From JBGTCY01 sp041748615 (lineage in GTDB: Bacteria > Bacteroidota > Bacteroidia > Chitinophagales > CAIOSU01), in NCBI GenBank assembly GCA_041748615.1, contig JBGTCY010000050.1, positions 1-17,422 on the forward strand: a DNA stretch of 17,422 nucleotides. Reading direction: 5' to 3'. A program made the position numbers and the translations under genes. Each line of letters begins with the position of its first letter. Position 1 is the stretch's first letter. Shown piece by piece: positions 8,672 through 17,421 of this stretch. Below the pieces are notes generated by a model. It did not search any database and was not told the origin of the DNA. It saw nothing but the letters and a program-made list of their open reading frames with translations.

Positions 8672-8903
8672 AGCGATAGAGCATTTAGGACATACTCTGT
8701 CACTGTGAAGCAATGTATATTGGGTTAATAGGAAAATCAAATAAATTTTTCCGGGAATTGCACGGAGGGTAGAAAATTTTTCTTATTGGGAGCGGATTGA
8801 TGATATTCCGTCAATTGAAATTTACGGTTATGACTAAAGTCTCAATAGTTTTTACTTAGAGTAGAATTTACATTTTATAATTAGGGAACCTTGAAAAACT
8901 ACC

Positions 8904-9008
8904 GTCATTGCGAGCGAGGAACGAGCGAAGCAATCTCATAATTGAAAATTACAAGGGATTGCTTCGGGAGTAGCAATCGCTCTGAGCAATTATTCCCTCG
9001 CAATGACG
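8904..9008. repeat. 105-bp palindromic intergenic repeat (REP/MITE-like)
   Basis: The ends are perfect 12-bp inverted repeats, CGTCATTGCGAG (8904-8915) and CTCGCAATGACG (8997-9008). A second nested inverted pair lies inside: GAAGCAATC (8928-8936) and GATTGCTTC (8957-8965). The words GTCATTGCGAG and GAAGCAATC match, from memory, a widespread intergenic palindrome found in many bacterial genomes. It has no coding capacity and starts 8 bp beyond the DUF4412 stop codon, where it could also end or stabilise that transcript. It is the only copy in this window. Confidence 0.75.
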
Positions 9009-9016
9009 CATTATTC

Positions 9017-9772
9017 TTACTTAGGCTGATACTGTTTTTGCAACTCTTCCATCATTTTCTGACGCTCTTCGGGTGTGGCGTTTTGGATATTTTTCATCAG
9101 GTCCTGCACATTGATGCCGGGGATGATATTGGCGCTTTCACTTTTTTTGTAACCGGTAAGGCTGAACATTTCCGCGGGGTTTTTTCTTTTTTCCGCTTTC
9201 ACTAAATCAATCAGAATGACCTGACGCATTTCGTTTGCTTTGATTCTCACCGGAAAACCGCCCGCTCCTTTCGCTTCAAGCGCTTTATACATATTGTCTT
9301 TTCCCGTGTATTTTGATTTCACTTTTGATAACTCTTTGTAATCCGCCACTTCCGTGCTCATCCACATTTCCATCTCAGGATTGTCTTTGCTTTTTACCTT
9401 AACATGCGTTGTGTTGTACCCGTTGATTTTTTCTTTTCCCACAACAGTTACGGTGTAATCTTTCTCATCATCATCTTTGATACCGGCTTCTTCTTTGGCG
9501 GCAACTTCCGAATATTCTTTCGCTTTATCATCCAGCATATACACAACATCCGGCTTGTCTTTCAATAATAATGTAACCATTGAAATTTGACCAACCACGG
9601 GAGCTAATGTTGAAATTTCCGTACGGCTGTTTCCGTCCTGGTAATATGTTTTCATGTCGCCTGTCATGCCGTTTCCGGTTGGTGATGACATCTTATATTC
9701 AAGGTAAAAGCCCTGTGCGAAAACTGATTGGCTGACAACTATCATGATTGAGAAAAGAAGCGCGTTTTTCAT
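9017..9772 (-). CDS. DUF4412-family exported protein
   Basis: 251 residues. The N-terminus is a signal peptide (MKNALLFSIMIVVSQSVFA, then Gln), so the mature protein is periplasmic or surface exposed. The body matches the Bacteroidota DUF4412 pattern: an early FYLEYKM strand, a phrase like DGNSRTEIST, a strand reading VVYMLDDKAKEYSE, a charged acidic stretch, then GYNTTHVKVK followed by an EMWMSTEV motif. The last ~30 residues are a polar helix rich in Gln, Glu and Lys. The family's function is not established; the fold is probably related to LolA/LolB-like outer-membrane lipid-handling proteins, which is inference. The porin gene lies 58 bp upstream on the same strand, and a good -7 box sits in that gap, so it can be transcribed alone. 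Confidence 0.85.
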   Translation of the reverse strand: MKNALLFSIMIVVSQSVFAQGFYLEYKMSSPTGNGMTGDMKTYYQDGNSRTEISTLAPVVGQISMVTLLLKDKPDVVYMLDDKAKEYSEVAAKEEAGIKDDDEKDYTVTVVGKEKINGYNTTHVKVKSKDNPEMEMWMSTEVADYKELSKVKSKYTGKDNMYKALEAKGAGGFPVRIKANEMRQVILIDLVKAEKRKNPAEMFSLTGYKKSESANIIPGINVQDLMKNIQNATPEERQKMMEELQKQYQPK

Positions 9773-9807
9773 AAAATGATTTTTTTACAAGTTAAAATTG
9801 TTCCTGA

Positions 9808-9815
9808 CAAAGATA
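9808..9815 (-). promoter_or_regulatory. Candidate Bacteroidota -7 box for the DUF4412 gene
   Basis: The minus strand reads TATCTTTG, a perfect match to the Bacteroidota consensus TAnnTTTG. It lies in the 58-bp gap between the porin stop and the DUF4412 ATG, 35 bases before that start, giving a leader of about 30 bases. A TTG at 9847-9845 is further away than the usual -33 spacing, so the upstream half is weak. Confidence 0.45.
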
Positions 9816-9830
9816 ATGAGACTCGATGAA

Positions 9831-11033
9831 TTAGATTCCGAATTCAACCTGGAAGAGTGTTCCCCAATGATTTGCAGGATGTGAGAACCGGTAGTTTCCC
9901 TCACGAATATTGTACATTACATTCCATTGCACTTTGATGCGATGATTGCGAATGTATTTGGTAGCGCCCGCCTCTATCACGTCATGTCTTGTTTCCAAAC
10001 CTTTTAATACTTCATCCGGCAACAAGTTTGAATAGCGAAACGCAAGTTCATAATTCTTTTTAAACAGATAGGAAATTTGCTGATTGAATCCTTTCCCGGC
10101 ATAGACATAACGGAGTTCATAGAATTCATTCATCGTGACAGGATTGATACCTCCCTGCCGCATTAAGAACTCAGCACTGTATGCCCATCCTTTACATTTA
10201 AATAAAAAATCAACAATGAGTGTACTGATATCGCGGGGTTGAAAAAGCAATTTTCCTAACTGACCTCCGGTTTTAATGGTGCGATGATTAAAACTGTACC
10301 CTCCGGCTATTGACAATTTCGGAGAAGATTCGCGCTCAAGGTCGCCTTCAGAAAAATCACCTTCTCTTGTGAACAATCCCAGCGGAAGCCATTCCAACCT
10401 TCCGGTGTACGCCAATCCGTCATCGGTGAAATTCACGCTGCGCCCCTCCCCTGTTGTCAGCGCCAATTTGATGTTGAAATGATGATTTCCGATGTTTGGT
10501 TGTAAATAAGCTTTCAAACCAAAGTCGCGGTCAATATTCATGGCTGCATTCACAATTGAGCGGTCTGCAAATTGCAACTGCCCTGATGAATTTACGCGCT
10601 GACGGTTTCCGGGTAATTTGTTTAATCCGAAAGCGAGGTAACACCAATGATTAAAGCGGTAAAACATCACCGCGTCACGAACAATATTGACCACCCCTGT
10701 ATTTTCAAAATCCACATCACCTCTTGTAAATGACAATTGAATGCTGTAAGTCAGATTGGAATTAATAATGTAACCATCCATCCGGAGCCTCAATCTTCTG
10801 ACTCTTGCCTCCACTTCTTTGATATGAAAATCATTGGCGCTTTGTGTATAAAGCCCCACCCGGTTTTGCATCCTGAATCGGAAATTGATATGGAAGGTCT
10901 TTTCTTTGGATGTAAACTCCATTCCTCTGAAATCTTCAATCATCGCCCGTTCGTCAATTTCGCCCTGGGCATAGCTTTTTGAAAAAATAAACAACAGCAG
11001 CAAGCAGGGGGATAACCGAATAATTGATTTCAT
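9831..11033 (-). CDS. OprO/OprP-family outer-membrane porin (phosphate-selective porin-like)
   Basis: 400 residues with a signal peptide of about 22 residues (KSYA, then Gln). The mature N-terminus shows the family opening: a HINFRFRMQNR strand, then EVEARVRRLRLRMDGYI, then LTYSIQLSF. Next come the conserved surface segments around YRFNHWCYLAFGLNKLPGN and FADRSIVNAAMNIDRDFG. The rest alternates amphipathic beta strands and ends in FQVEFGI. These proteins form trimeric 16-stranded barrels that let anions such as phosphate or polyphosphate cross the outer membrane; selectivity here cannot be read from sequence. No Pho-type operator or perfect -7 box was found in the 225-bp region upstream, which it shares with the divergent lipoprotein gene. 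Length is normal for the family and no damage is visible. Confidence 0.87.
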   Translation of the reverse strand: MKSIIRLSPCLLLLFIFSKSYAQGEIDERAMIEDFRGMEFTSKEKTFHINFRFRMQNRVGLYTQSANDFHIKEVEARVRRLRLRMDGYIINSNLTYSIQLSFTRGDVDFENTGVVNIVRDAVMFYRFNHWCYLAFGLNKLPGNRQRVNSSGQLQFADRSIVNAAMNIDRDFGLKAYLQPNIGNHHFNIKLALTTGEGRSVNFTDDGLAYTGRLEWLPLGLFTREGDFSEGDLERESSPKLSIAGGYSFNHRTIKTGGQLGKLLFQPRDISTLIVDFLFKCKGWAYSAEFLMRQGGINPVTMNEFYELRYVYAGKGFNQQISYLFKKNYELAFRYSNLLPDEVLKGLETRHDVIEAGATKYIRNHRIKVQWNVMYNIREGNYRFSHPANHWGTLFQVEFGI

Positions 11034-11258
11034 CTATATTTTTTGGCGGACGAAGTTAACATTCGCTTAACATTGGGTGAAATTTATTCCCTCCGGTTTA
11101 TGAAATGGAAAATTTGAAATAAATTTTCCCAGGCCTATCATTATCACTTGATCATTATTGAATTCGAATAAAAATAAAAGATTACCGGACTGACAATAAA
11201 ATGAAATCTATATTCGGAATAAAATTCAAGAGTGACTTCATCAAATTCTGACTACCAA

Positions 11259-11579
11259 ATGGCTAAAATCCGTTACTTCCATTTTGTGATTTTTTGTTTG
11301 CTTTTAAATTCCTGCTCTACTTTGGAAAGTAATTATGAAACTGCCATCCATACCTATTATCAGGAACTTAATTTGAAAATGGAATCCGAAAAATGGGAGG
11401 TTCAAAATCTTAAAATAAAAAAAGTAAACCGAACGGATAAAAACAAAACGGAAGTTCTTGCTGAAATTTCCGGGATTTTTCAATCGGCAGAGTTCCCCGC
11501 AAAATCGTTTCAACAGGAATGGTGGTTTGTCATTGCGGATGAAAATGGAGCTTATAAAGTGATGGAAGTAAAAGAATGA
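11259..11579 (+). CDS. Small putative lipoprotein of unknown function
   Basis: 106 residues from the ATG at 11259. A GTG at 11232 in the same frame would add nine polar residues ahead of the signal sequence, so the ATG is the better start. From there the N-terminus is a lipoprotein signal: MAKIRY, a hydrophobic run FVIFCLLL, then the lipobox-like LNSC with Cys at residue 19. The mature part is Lys/Glu-rich, with a long charged helix-like start and a strand-rich end (EWWFVIADENGAYKVMEVKE). I do not recognise the family. It is divergent from the porin gene, and 122 bp separate it from the oxidoreductase downstream, so it is probably its own unit or the first gene of a loose operon. Confidence 0.7.
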   Translation: MAKIRYFHFVIFCLLLNSCSTLESNYETAIHTYYQELNLKMESEKWEVQNLKIKKVNRTDKNKTEVLAEISGIFQSAEFPAKSFQQEWWFVIADENGAYKVMEVKE

Positions 11580-11701
11580 ACCTTACGTTATGCATAGAGT
11601 AGTCGAATTTTCGAAGAAAAGAGACGTACTCTCGGTTAATGCCGAACATTTTACCATTTCATTATTTGAAAACCTAAGTTGTTTCGGCATATCTTCGATT
11701 C

Positions 11702-13033
11702 ATGTCAAAAATAAACCAACAGTGTTGGTGGCTGCAATCCCTTGATGAAAACATTCTTCCCAACACCTCCCTGCAAGGTGAAAATAAATCGGATGTCATC
11801 ATTACAGGCGGAGGTTTCACAGGATTGTCGGCAGCCATCCATCTGAAGCGGCTGCAACCGTCTTTGACCGTTGCTGTTTTGGAATCTCAATATTGCGGCT
11901 ATGGGGCGAGTGGCAGAAATGGCGGATTTTCGATGACCTTGTTCGGACTGACCAAAGAAATTACCCAATTACGTTTCGGCAAGGAAAAAGCAATCGAAGC
12001 GCAACATTACATGGAAGAAGCGGTGGATTATCAGGCTGATTTCATCAAAGAAAATAAAATTGATTGCGATTATGAACGGAGCGGATATTTATTGGTGTCC
12101 GCTTCCAAAGCACAGGAAAAAAGAGTTGAAAAAGAATTTAAAATCGCTGAAAAGTGGGGATTAAAAAATATTGAAAGATGGGATACTCCCCGGCTCAGAC
12201 AAGAATTTCAAACACAACTCTACCGCAACGGCTGGTATGAACCGCGCTGCGGCATTTTGCATCCGGCAAAATTTGTCCGGGCGTTGAAACATCTGGCAGA
12301 AGCAATGGGTGTCGTGATTTATGAAAACTCTCCTGTGATTTCCATTGATAAAAAACCAAGCGGATCGGTTGAGGTGACTACTACATCCGGAAAAATTTCA
12401 GGCAGCCGCTTGGTACTTGCCACCAATGCCTACTCGGTCAATGTGCCGCTCATCCGGCAAAAACAAACTCCTGTGTTTACGCACATCGTTTTAACTGAAC
12501 CACTAACGGATGCTCAAATGCAATCCATCGGCTGGGCGAATCGGGCGGGAATTGAAGACGCGCGCAATCTTGTTCACTATTATCGCCTGACGAAAGACAA
12601 CCGCATCGTCATGGGTGGCGGTGATGTTTCCATCGGCTATGGCAAAAATTTGAACAAAGATTTAAACCCAAGTACCTTTCGGCATTTAGAAGAACATCTC
12701 ATCGAAATTTTTCCGCAGATAAAAGGTATCCGCTTCACGCATCGCTGGGGTGGTCCTGTTTCCATCACGACAGACCTTGCGCCTGCCATCGGCTATTTGG
12801 GGGAGGATAGAAAAATTATTTATTCATTGGGCTGTGTCGGTCATGGTGTTTCCCTTACGTTGCTCAACGGGTTGACCATCGCTGAAATGATTACCGGTAT
12901 CAAATCTCACCGCACCGATAAATTCTTTGTCGGTCGCACGGTCATCCCCTGGACCCCGGAACCCATCCGGTTTATTATTGGGCACGGCATCAAAGCGTAT
13001 TTGAAAATGGAAGACCGATTGATTTATAAATAA
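11702..13033 (+). CDS. FAD-dependent oxidoreductase (DAO family, PuuB/OrdL-like)
   Basis: 443 residues, cytoplasmic, no signal peptide. The Rossmann dinucleotide fold starts at residue ~31 with DVIITGGGFTGLSAA (GxGxxG-type loop at 36-41); an acidic residue ends the second strand (Glu61) and the family signature GYGASGRNGGF follows at 66-76. Later landmarks are CGILHPAKFVRAL (substrate domain), LVLATNAYS, a NLVHYYRLTKDNRIVMGGGD segment, and a C-terminal FAD-contacting stretch around YSLGCVGHGVSLTLLNG. This layout is that of D-amino-acid-oxidase-fold enzymes that oxidise secondary or primary amines, of which gamma-glutamylputrescine oxidase is the best known. The substrate cannot be told from sequence, and no other polyamine gene is nearby. 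The TonB receptor follows after 62 bp on the same strand and could be co-transcribed. Confidence 0.87.
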   Translation: MSKINQQCWWLQSLDENILPNTSLQGENKSDVIITGGGFTGLSAAIHLKRLQPSLTVAVLESQYCGYGASGRNGGFSMTLFGLTKEITQLRFGKEKAIEAQHYMEEAVDYQADFIKENKIDCDYERSGYLLVSASKAQEKRVEKEFKIAEKWGLKNIERWDTPRLRQEFQTQLYRNGWYEPRCGILHPAKFVRALKHLAEAMGVVIYENSPVISIDKKPSGSVEVTTTSGKISGSRLVLATNAYSVNVPLIRQKQTPVFTHIVLTEPLTDAQMQSIGWANRAGIEDARNLVHYYRLTKDNRIVMGGGDVSIGYGKNLNKDLNPSTFRHLEEHLIEIFPQIKGIRFTHRWGGPVSITTDLAPAIGYLGEDRKIIYSLGCVGHGVSLTLLNGLTIAEMITGIKSHRTDKFFVGRTVIPWTPEPIRFIIGHGIKAYLKMEDRLIYK

Positions 13034-13095
13034 TTATAAAATATTAAACTCTTTTGAAATCAGGAAGTCCAACCACCCAACCTTAAGTTTCCGAC

Positions 13096-15903
13096 ATGCA
13101 CTTTTATTTCTTGATTATTTTTTTTTCTGTTTCTACATCAATTTTATTCGCACAATCCCATTCAATCAGCGGCATCATCTATGATGCTAAAGATGACCAT
13201 CCCTTAATCGGAGTCAACGTGGTGGTTTTTCCGGAACAAGATTCTAACGCCTGGCGTGGAACATCAAGCGGAATTGAAGGCTCATTTGAAATCAAATTTT
13301 TGGCTGATGGAAAATATCTCCTCAGAGCTACCTATGTGGGTTATGATACCATTGAACAAAAAATCAACATCGAAGGAAAAGATGTTCAACTCGGTAAATT
13401 GCAAATGAACATCGCGTCAAAGATGCTCGGAAATATCAACGTAGAAGCGATGCAAACCCGCGTGGAGCAGAAAGGAGATACAACCGAATACAACTCAACT
13501 TCATTTAAAACCAATCCGGATGCCAGCGCGGAAGACCTTATTGGCAAAATGCCCGGCATTACCAATGAGGATGGAACTGTGAAATCTGGCGGAGAGGAAG
13601 TCACGCGGGTGCTGGTGGATGGCAAACCATTTTTTGGTGACGACCCAAACCTCGCGCTCAAAAACCTGCCTGCCGACATTATTGAAAAAGTGCAGGTGTT
13701 TGACCAGTTGAGCGATCAGGCTCAGTTTACCGGATTTGATGACGGGCAAGCCACCCGCACCATCAACCTTATTACCAAACCCGGCATGAACAACGGTTTG
13801 TTCGGACGTATTTATGCCGGGTATGGCACTGATGAGCGATACAATGCCGGAGGTAATCTTAATTATTTCAATGGCGACAGGCGCATTTCCATTGTCGGTT
13901 TAACCAACAATGTCAATCAGCAAAATTTCAGCACAGAAGACCTAATGGGCATTCAGGCTTCATCGGGAGGAAGCGGTGGCGGCAGACCGGGAGGCGGAGG
14001 ACGACCGGGGGGAAGTGGAAGAATGAGAGGTCCGGCAAGTAATTTTTTATTGGGACAGCAAAACGGAATCGCCACGACTCATTCCATCGGCATGAATTAC
14101 AGCGACCAATGGGGAAAAAAAATCAAAGTCACGGGCAGTTATTTTTTCAACCGGAGTGAACGTGACAGAATCGCTTTAGTGAACAGAGAATTTATCACTA
14201 CGGCTGACACCGCCCGTACTTACAATGAAAATTCACGCACGCTGACGGACAATGACAACCATCGTTTCAACCTGCGGCTTGAATATGACATAGACTCTTT
14301 TCACTCTATTATTTTCACGCCTTCTTTCAGCTTGCAAAGGAACCAATCCAACTCTGTCAGCAACGGGTTGAATTTTTTCAATGAAAATATTCTTGAAAGC
14401 CGCACACTCAATACGAACCGTTCGGAAGGATTTGGTTTTAATATAAATAACAATCTTCTCTACCGCTATAAATTCAGAAAAAAAGGCAGAACCATCTCCT
14501 GGAATGTCGGAACTCAGTTCAGTGAAAACACGAATGAAAACTATCTGAATGCCGTTAACGACTTTTTTCTTTTGGGAGATTCATTAGTGATTGACCAGTT
14601 TTCAAACCAGGACAGAAATTCATTGACAATTTCTTCCAATTTAACCTACACGGAACCGGTCGGTAAACATTCGATGATTCAGGGCAGCTATCAAGTTTCC
14701 AAAACAAAAAGCGAAACAGACCGGGAAACTTTTAACTATGACCTTTCCACGGATGAATACACGTTACCCGACACCATTTTAAGCAACATTTTTGAAAATA
14801 TTTATTTTACTCACCGGGGTGGCGCTACCTGGCGTTTCAATAAAGACAAAATCAGTTTTTCTGCCGGAACGGATTATCAATATGCTTTGCTGACCGGTGA
14901 ACAAACTTTCCCCATTGATTTTTCGGTCAACCGCCACTTTAATAATGTGTTGCCTAACGCGCAGTTGGATTACAAATTTTCTAAAACAGAAAATATGAGG
15001 GTACGTTACCGCACTTCAACGAATGCGCCCTCCATTGCTCAATTACAAAATGTCATCAACAACACCAACCCGCTTTTCTTATCAACGGGAAATCCTGATT
15101 TAAGACAATCTTACACGCATCAGATTTTCAGCCGTTACAATAAAACCAACACTGAAAAAGGCACCAATTTATTTGTCATGCTTTTCGGCAGTTACACACT
15201 GGACTATATCGGAAACTCCACGTTGATAGCCAATCGTGACACGCTGATAGCAGACGGAATCATGCTCAACCGGAGCAGCCAGTTGAGCAGCCCTGTGAAT
15301 ATTGACGGATTCCGCAGCGCCCGTTCGTTTTTCAATTATGGATTTCCAGTAAAAAAAATAAAGAGCAATCTGAATTTCAATGCCGGATTTAATTACAATG
15401 GAATTCCAGCGCTCATCAATGACGCAAAAAATATCGCGAACAATATAAGCGTCAACCAGGGAATCACCTTTTCCAGCAATATCAGTGAAAAGATTGATTT
15501 CACAATTTCCTACAACGCGAACTATACCATCGTGCGCAACTCCCTGCAAATTCAATCGAATAATAATTTTTTCAACCAGACAAGCAGCCTGCGATTCAAC
15601 TGGCTGCCGTGGAAAGGATTGGCATTAAATACCAACCTGAGTCACACTTTTTTCACCGGTCTTTCTGAAGATGTCAGTCAAAGTTTCCTGATGTGGAACG
15701 CCTCGGTGGGTTACAAATTCCTGAAAGACCGCTCGCTGGAAGTCAGAGTCGGCATCTTTGACATGCTCAATCAAAACAACAGCATCGGCAGAATCGTTAC
15801 CGAAGTTTATATTGAAGATTCGGAAACCAATGCCCTCAGGCGGTATGTGATGCTGAACATTACTTACAATATCAAGCGGTTTGGAAAAAAAGCAGATTCG
15901 TAA
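13096..15903 (+). CDS. TonB-dependent receptor / outer-membrane beta-barrel family protein
   Basis: 935 residues. A signal peptide (residues 1-20, ending ILFAQ) is followed by a carboxypeptidase-regulatory-like domain at about 23-105 (SISGIIYDAKDDHPLIGVNV, then GSFEIKF and LLRATYVGYDTI). A plug-like domain lies at about 140-226, with MPGITNEDGTVKSGGE, RVLVDGKPFFGDDPN and INLITKPG. The rest is a beta barrel of the OMP_b-brl type, with many alternating strands ending in YVMLNITYNIKRFG. A glycine/arginine-rich stretch at about 287-312 (GGRPGGGGRPGG) is probably a flexible loop and is common in this subfamily. Such proteins import or export unknown ligands through the outer membrane with TonB energy. 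No SusD partner gene follows, so a SusCD glycan system is unlikely. The gene is full length and undamaged. Confidence 0.9.
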   Translation: MHFYFLIIFFSVSTSILFAQSHSISGIIYDAKDDHPLIGVNVVVFPEQDSNAWRGTSSGIEGSFEIKFLADGKYLLRATYVGYDTIEQKINIEGKDVQLGKLQMNIASKMLGNINVEAMQTRVEQKGDTTEYNSTSFKTNPDASAEDLIGKMPGITNEDGTVKSGGEEVTRVLVDGKPFFGDDPNLALKNLPADIIEKVQVFDQLSDQAQFTGFDDGQATRTINLITKPGMNNGLFGRIYAGYGTDERYNAGGNLNYFNGDRRISIVGLTNNVNQQNFSTEDLMGIQASSGGSGGGRPGGGGRPGGSGRMRGPASNFLLGQQNGIATTHSIGMNYSDQWGKKIKVTGSYFFNRSERDRIALVNREFITTADTARTYNENSRTLTDNDNHRFNLRLEYDIDSFHSIIFTPSFSLQRNQSNSVSNGLNFFNENILESRTLNTNRSEGFGFNINNNLLYRYKFRKKGRTISWNVGTQFSENTNENYLNAVNDFFLLGDSLVIDQFSNQDRNSLTISSNLTYTEPVGKHSMIQGSYQVSKTKSETDRETFNYDLSTDEYTLPDTILSNIFENIYFTHRGGATWRFNKDKISFSAGTDYQYALLTGEQTFPIDFSVNRHFNNVLPNAQLDYKFSKTENMRVRYRTSTNAPSIAQLQNVINNTNPLFLSTGNPDLRQSYTHQIFSRYNKTNTEKGTNLFVMLFGSYTLDYIGNSTLIANRDTLIADGIMLNRSSQLSSPVNIDGFRSARSFFNYGFPVKKIKSNLNFNAGFNYNGIPALINDAKNIANNISVNQGITFSSNISEKIDFTISYNANYTIVRNSLQIQSNNNFFNQTSSLRFNWLPWKGLALNTNLSHTFFTGLSEDVSQSFLMWNASVGYKFLKDRSLEVRVGIFDMLNQNNSIGRIVTEVYIEDSETNALRRYVMLNITYNIKRFGKKADS

Positions 15904-15934
15904 AAGTCATTTTTTTGAAATCATGGAGAAAAAT

Positions 15935-15961
15935 AAATTGCATTTTAATATTCAGCAATTT
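15935..15961. terminator. Weak hairpin at the convergent gene ends
   Basis: Inverted repeat AAATTGC (15935-15941) and GCAATTT (15955-15961), flanked by A-rich sequence on the left and T-rich on the right. It lies where the TonB receptor and the SDR gene converge and overlaps the last codons of the SDR gene. It could end transcripts from both sides, but the stem is only 7 bp with a 13-base loop. Confidence 0.3.
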
Positions 15962-17288
15962 TTCTCAACATGTTTCCAAAAATGAAAGCGTGAAAAGGAA
16001 ATACCGCAAACCAATATAATCGGCCCCATAACCCAAGCGGTCTGAAAGTTGCGGTTTGGTAAAGAGTATTGTTCACGATTTTAAATTCGAGCCAGGCTTC
16101 TCCGGGCAATTTCATCTCGGCATACAGCAACAGCCTTTTTTCTTCCTTATCCGCGCATAATACCCGCCAGAAATCCAATGATTCACCCGCGTAAATCTGA
16201 TATTGATTTTTTCTGCCTCTTCGCAAACCAACTCCCCCGAAAATTTTATCAACAAAACCTCTTAATTCCCACAGCCAGTTGGCATAATACCACCCACGCG
16301 CTCCTCCGATTGACCAGATTTTTTGAAGCGAATGCTCAACATCATTGACTTTTATTTCTCTTTTATCAATAAAACAACCGAACGTTGGAACATGAATTAA
16401 TTTAGAAATTCCCCCATTTAAAATTTTACTTGATTGAGCGTCTTTCCAACTCGCCCCTACCCCTTCATTTTGAATTTTATCAAATGCCAATTGAATAGCT
16501 GTTTCATAATTCAGCAACCGGATACCCAATAATTCATGTAAATCATTATTGCGGCAAATCACTTCCACACTCATGCTTTTCACAAGATTTGAAGCCAGGG
16601 TAAAAGAAGTTGAAGTGACGAAATACAGCCAGTAAGATGAAAGTTTAGGAGTCATTACCGGGACGGTGATAATCGTCCTTTTAAGTTGTCTTACTTTAGC
16701 GAATCTCAGTAACATTTCCTTGTAAGTTAAAATTTCAGGACCACCGATGTCAAAACTCTTGTCGAATGTTTCAGGCTTCAACAAGACTCCTTTCAAACAT
16801 TCGATGACATTGCGAATAGCGATGGGCTGTGATTTTGTATTCAGCCATTTCGGAGCTATCATCACCGGTAATTTTTCCACTAAATCACGCATGATTTCGA
16901 ATGACGCGCTTCCTGAGCCAAGAATGATACCCGCGCGCAAAGTCGTGAGATGAAATGAAGCTTTTGATAAAATTTCCTCTACCGATTTTCTGGACTGCAG
17001 ATGCTTCGATAAAGTTTTATCATTGATGATTCCGCTGAGATAGATGACCTGTTTAATATGCGTCTTTTCTATTCTGTTTTTGAAATTGACAGCGGACTTT
17101 TTTTCGAGCGCTTCAAAATCTTCATTTACCGCTGACATCGAATGAATCAAATAATATGCAACATCAATATCCTCCGGAATCACGGATAAAGATTCACTGT
17201 CGTTGAAATTTATTTCAATGACCTTTAACTTGTCTGATTTGTATTTTTTCGCATCAAACCTGTTTGAATCTCTGACACAGCATATCAC
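15945..17288 (-). CDS. SDR-family oxidoreductase with DUF2867 C-terminal domain, 5'-truncated (probable pseudogene)
   Basis: The only usable start in frame is a GTG at 17288; the open frame itself reaches 17318, after a TAA at 17321-17319. Homology begins abruptly at PALLRDGHEVICCVRD (from 17315), the first helix of an atypical NAD(P)-binding SDR fold. The nucleotide-binding GATGYIG-type loop that should stand about 20 residues earlier is absent. Downstream the protein looks normal: VAYYLIHSMS, VIYLSGII, LRAGIILGSGSASFE, IAIRNVIECLKG, FDIGGPEILTYKEML, then a DUF2867 domain from about residue 290 (GGARGWYYANWLWELRGFVD, LGLWGRLYWFAVFPFHAFIF). Without the glycine loop the enzyme should not bind NAD(P)H. 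The loss arose at a junction with a PfpI-type gene, or is an assembly error. Confidence 0.8.
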   Translation of the reverse strand: MICCVRDSNRFDAKKYKSDKLKVIEINFNDSESLSVIPEDIDVAYYLIHSMSAVNEDFEALEKKSAVNFKNRIEKTHIKQVIYLSGIINDKTLSKHLQSRKSVEEILSKASFHLTTLRAGIILGSGSASFEIMRDLVEKLPVMIAPKWLNTKSQPIAIRNVIECLKGVLLKPETFDKSFDIGGPEILTYKEMLLRFAKVRQLKRTIITVPVMTPKLSSYWLYFVTSTSFTLASNLVKSMSVEVICRNNDLHELLGIRLLNYETAIQLAFDKIQNEGVGASWKDAQSSKILNGGISKLIHVPTFGCFIDKREIKVNDVEHSLQKIWSIGGARGWYYANWLWELRGFVDKIFGGVGLRRGRKNQYQIYAGESLDFWRVLCADKEEKRLLLYAEMKLPGEAWLEFKIVNNTLYQTATFRPLGLWGRLYWFAVFPFHAFIFGNMLRKIAEY

Positions 17289-17289
17289 T

Positions 17290-17421
17290 TCATGTCCATC
17301 CCTTAATAATGCCGGACTTTAGTGAAACCACTTCTACCTGCGCATCTGCTTCTTTAAGTGCCTTAAGCGGCTCGTAAAATTCTGATTCTTCATAACCATC
17401 TGTCATAAGGATGGCCACTTT
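17290..17421 (-). pseudogene. DJ-1/PfpI-family gene, N-terminal fragment ending at the SDR junction
   Basis: The minus strand from 17421 encodes 43 residues, then TGA (17292-17290). It opens with KVAILMTDGYEESEF, continues EPLKALKEADAQVEVVS and ends LKSGIIKGWT. This matches the first beta-alpha-beta unit of DJ-1/PfpI class I glutamine-amidotransferase-like proteins, including the conserved DGYEESE stretch and a GKIKGW-like turn. The start codon lies beyond the window. The nucleophile-elbow cysteine and all later parts of the family (about 130 further residues) are missing, so this cannot be a working enzyme as read. It overlaps the SDR open frame out of phase. Confidence 0.7.

Larger units (their letters stand above)
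8630..9016. other. Non-coding region between the DUF4412 gene and the giant gene
   Basis: 387 bp with no credible gene. From left to right it holds a 9-bp hairpin just upstream of the giant gene's start, an A/T-rich stretch with no motif I can name (8680-8900), and a palindromic repeat element next to the end of the DUF4412 gene. The only -7-like match for the giant gene is TCGCTTTG on the minus strand (8676-8669), one mismatch from TAnnTTTG and partly inside the hairpin, so I do not call a promoter. Confidence 0.6.

Noticed and set aside
8660..8680. Promoter for the giant gene (TCGCTTTG on the minus strand)
   Set aside because: One mismatch from the -7 consensus, no TTG at a suitable -33 spacing, and overlap with the hairpin; not strong enough to call.
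8942..9205. Plus-strand ORF of 87 codons
   Set aside because: It starts inside the palindromic repeat and runs antisense through the end of the DUF4412 gene; no independent support.
11232..11258. Upstream GTG start for the small lipoprotein
   Set aside because: It would put nine polar residues before the signal peptide; the ATG at 11259 gives a standard lipoprotein signal.
13386..15555. Minus-strand ORFs inside the TonB receptor gene
   Set aside because: Antisense shadows of a clear 935-residue family member; no domain features.
11702..15903. Polyamine-uptake or catabolism operon (oxidase plus TonB receptor)
   Set aside because: Only the DAO-type fold supports it; no ligase, hydrolase, aminotransferase or periplasmic binding gene is present, and the receptor's ligand is unknown.
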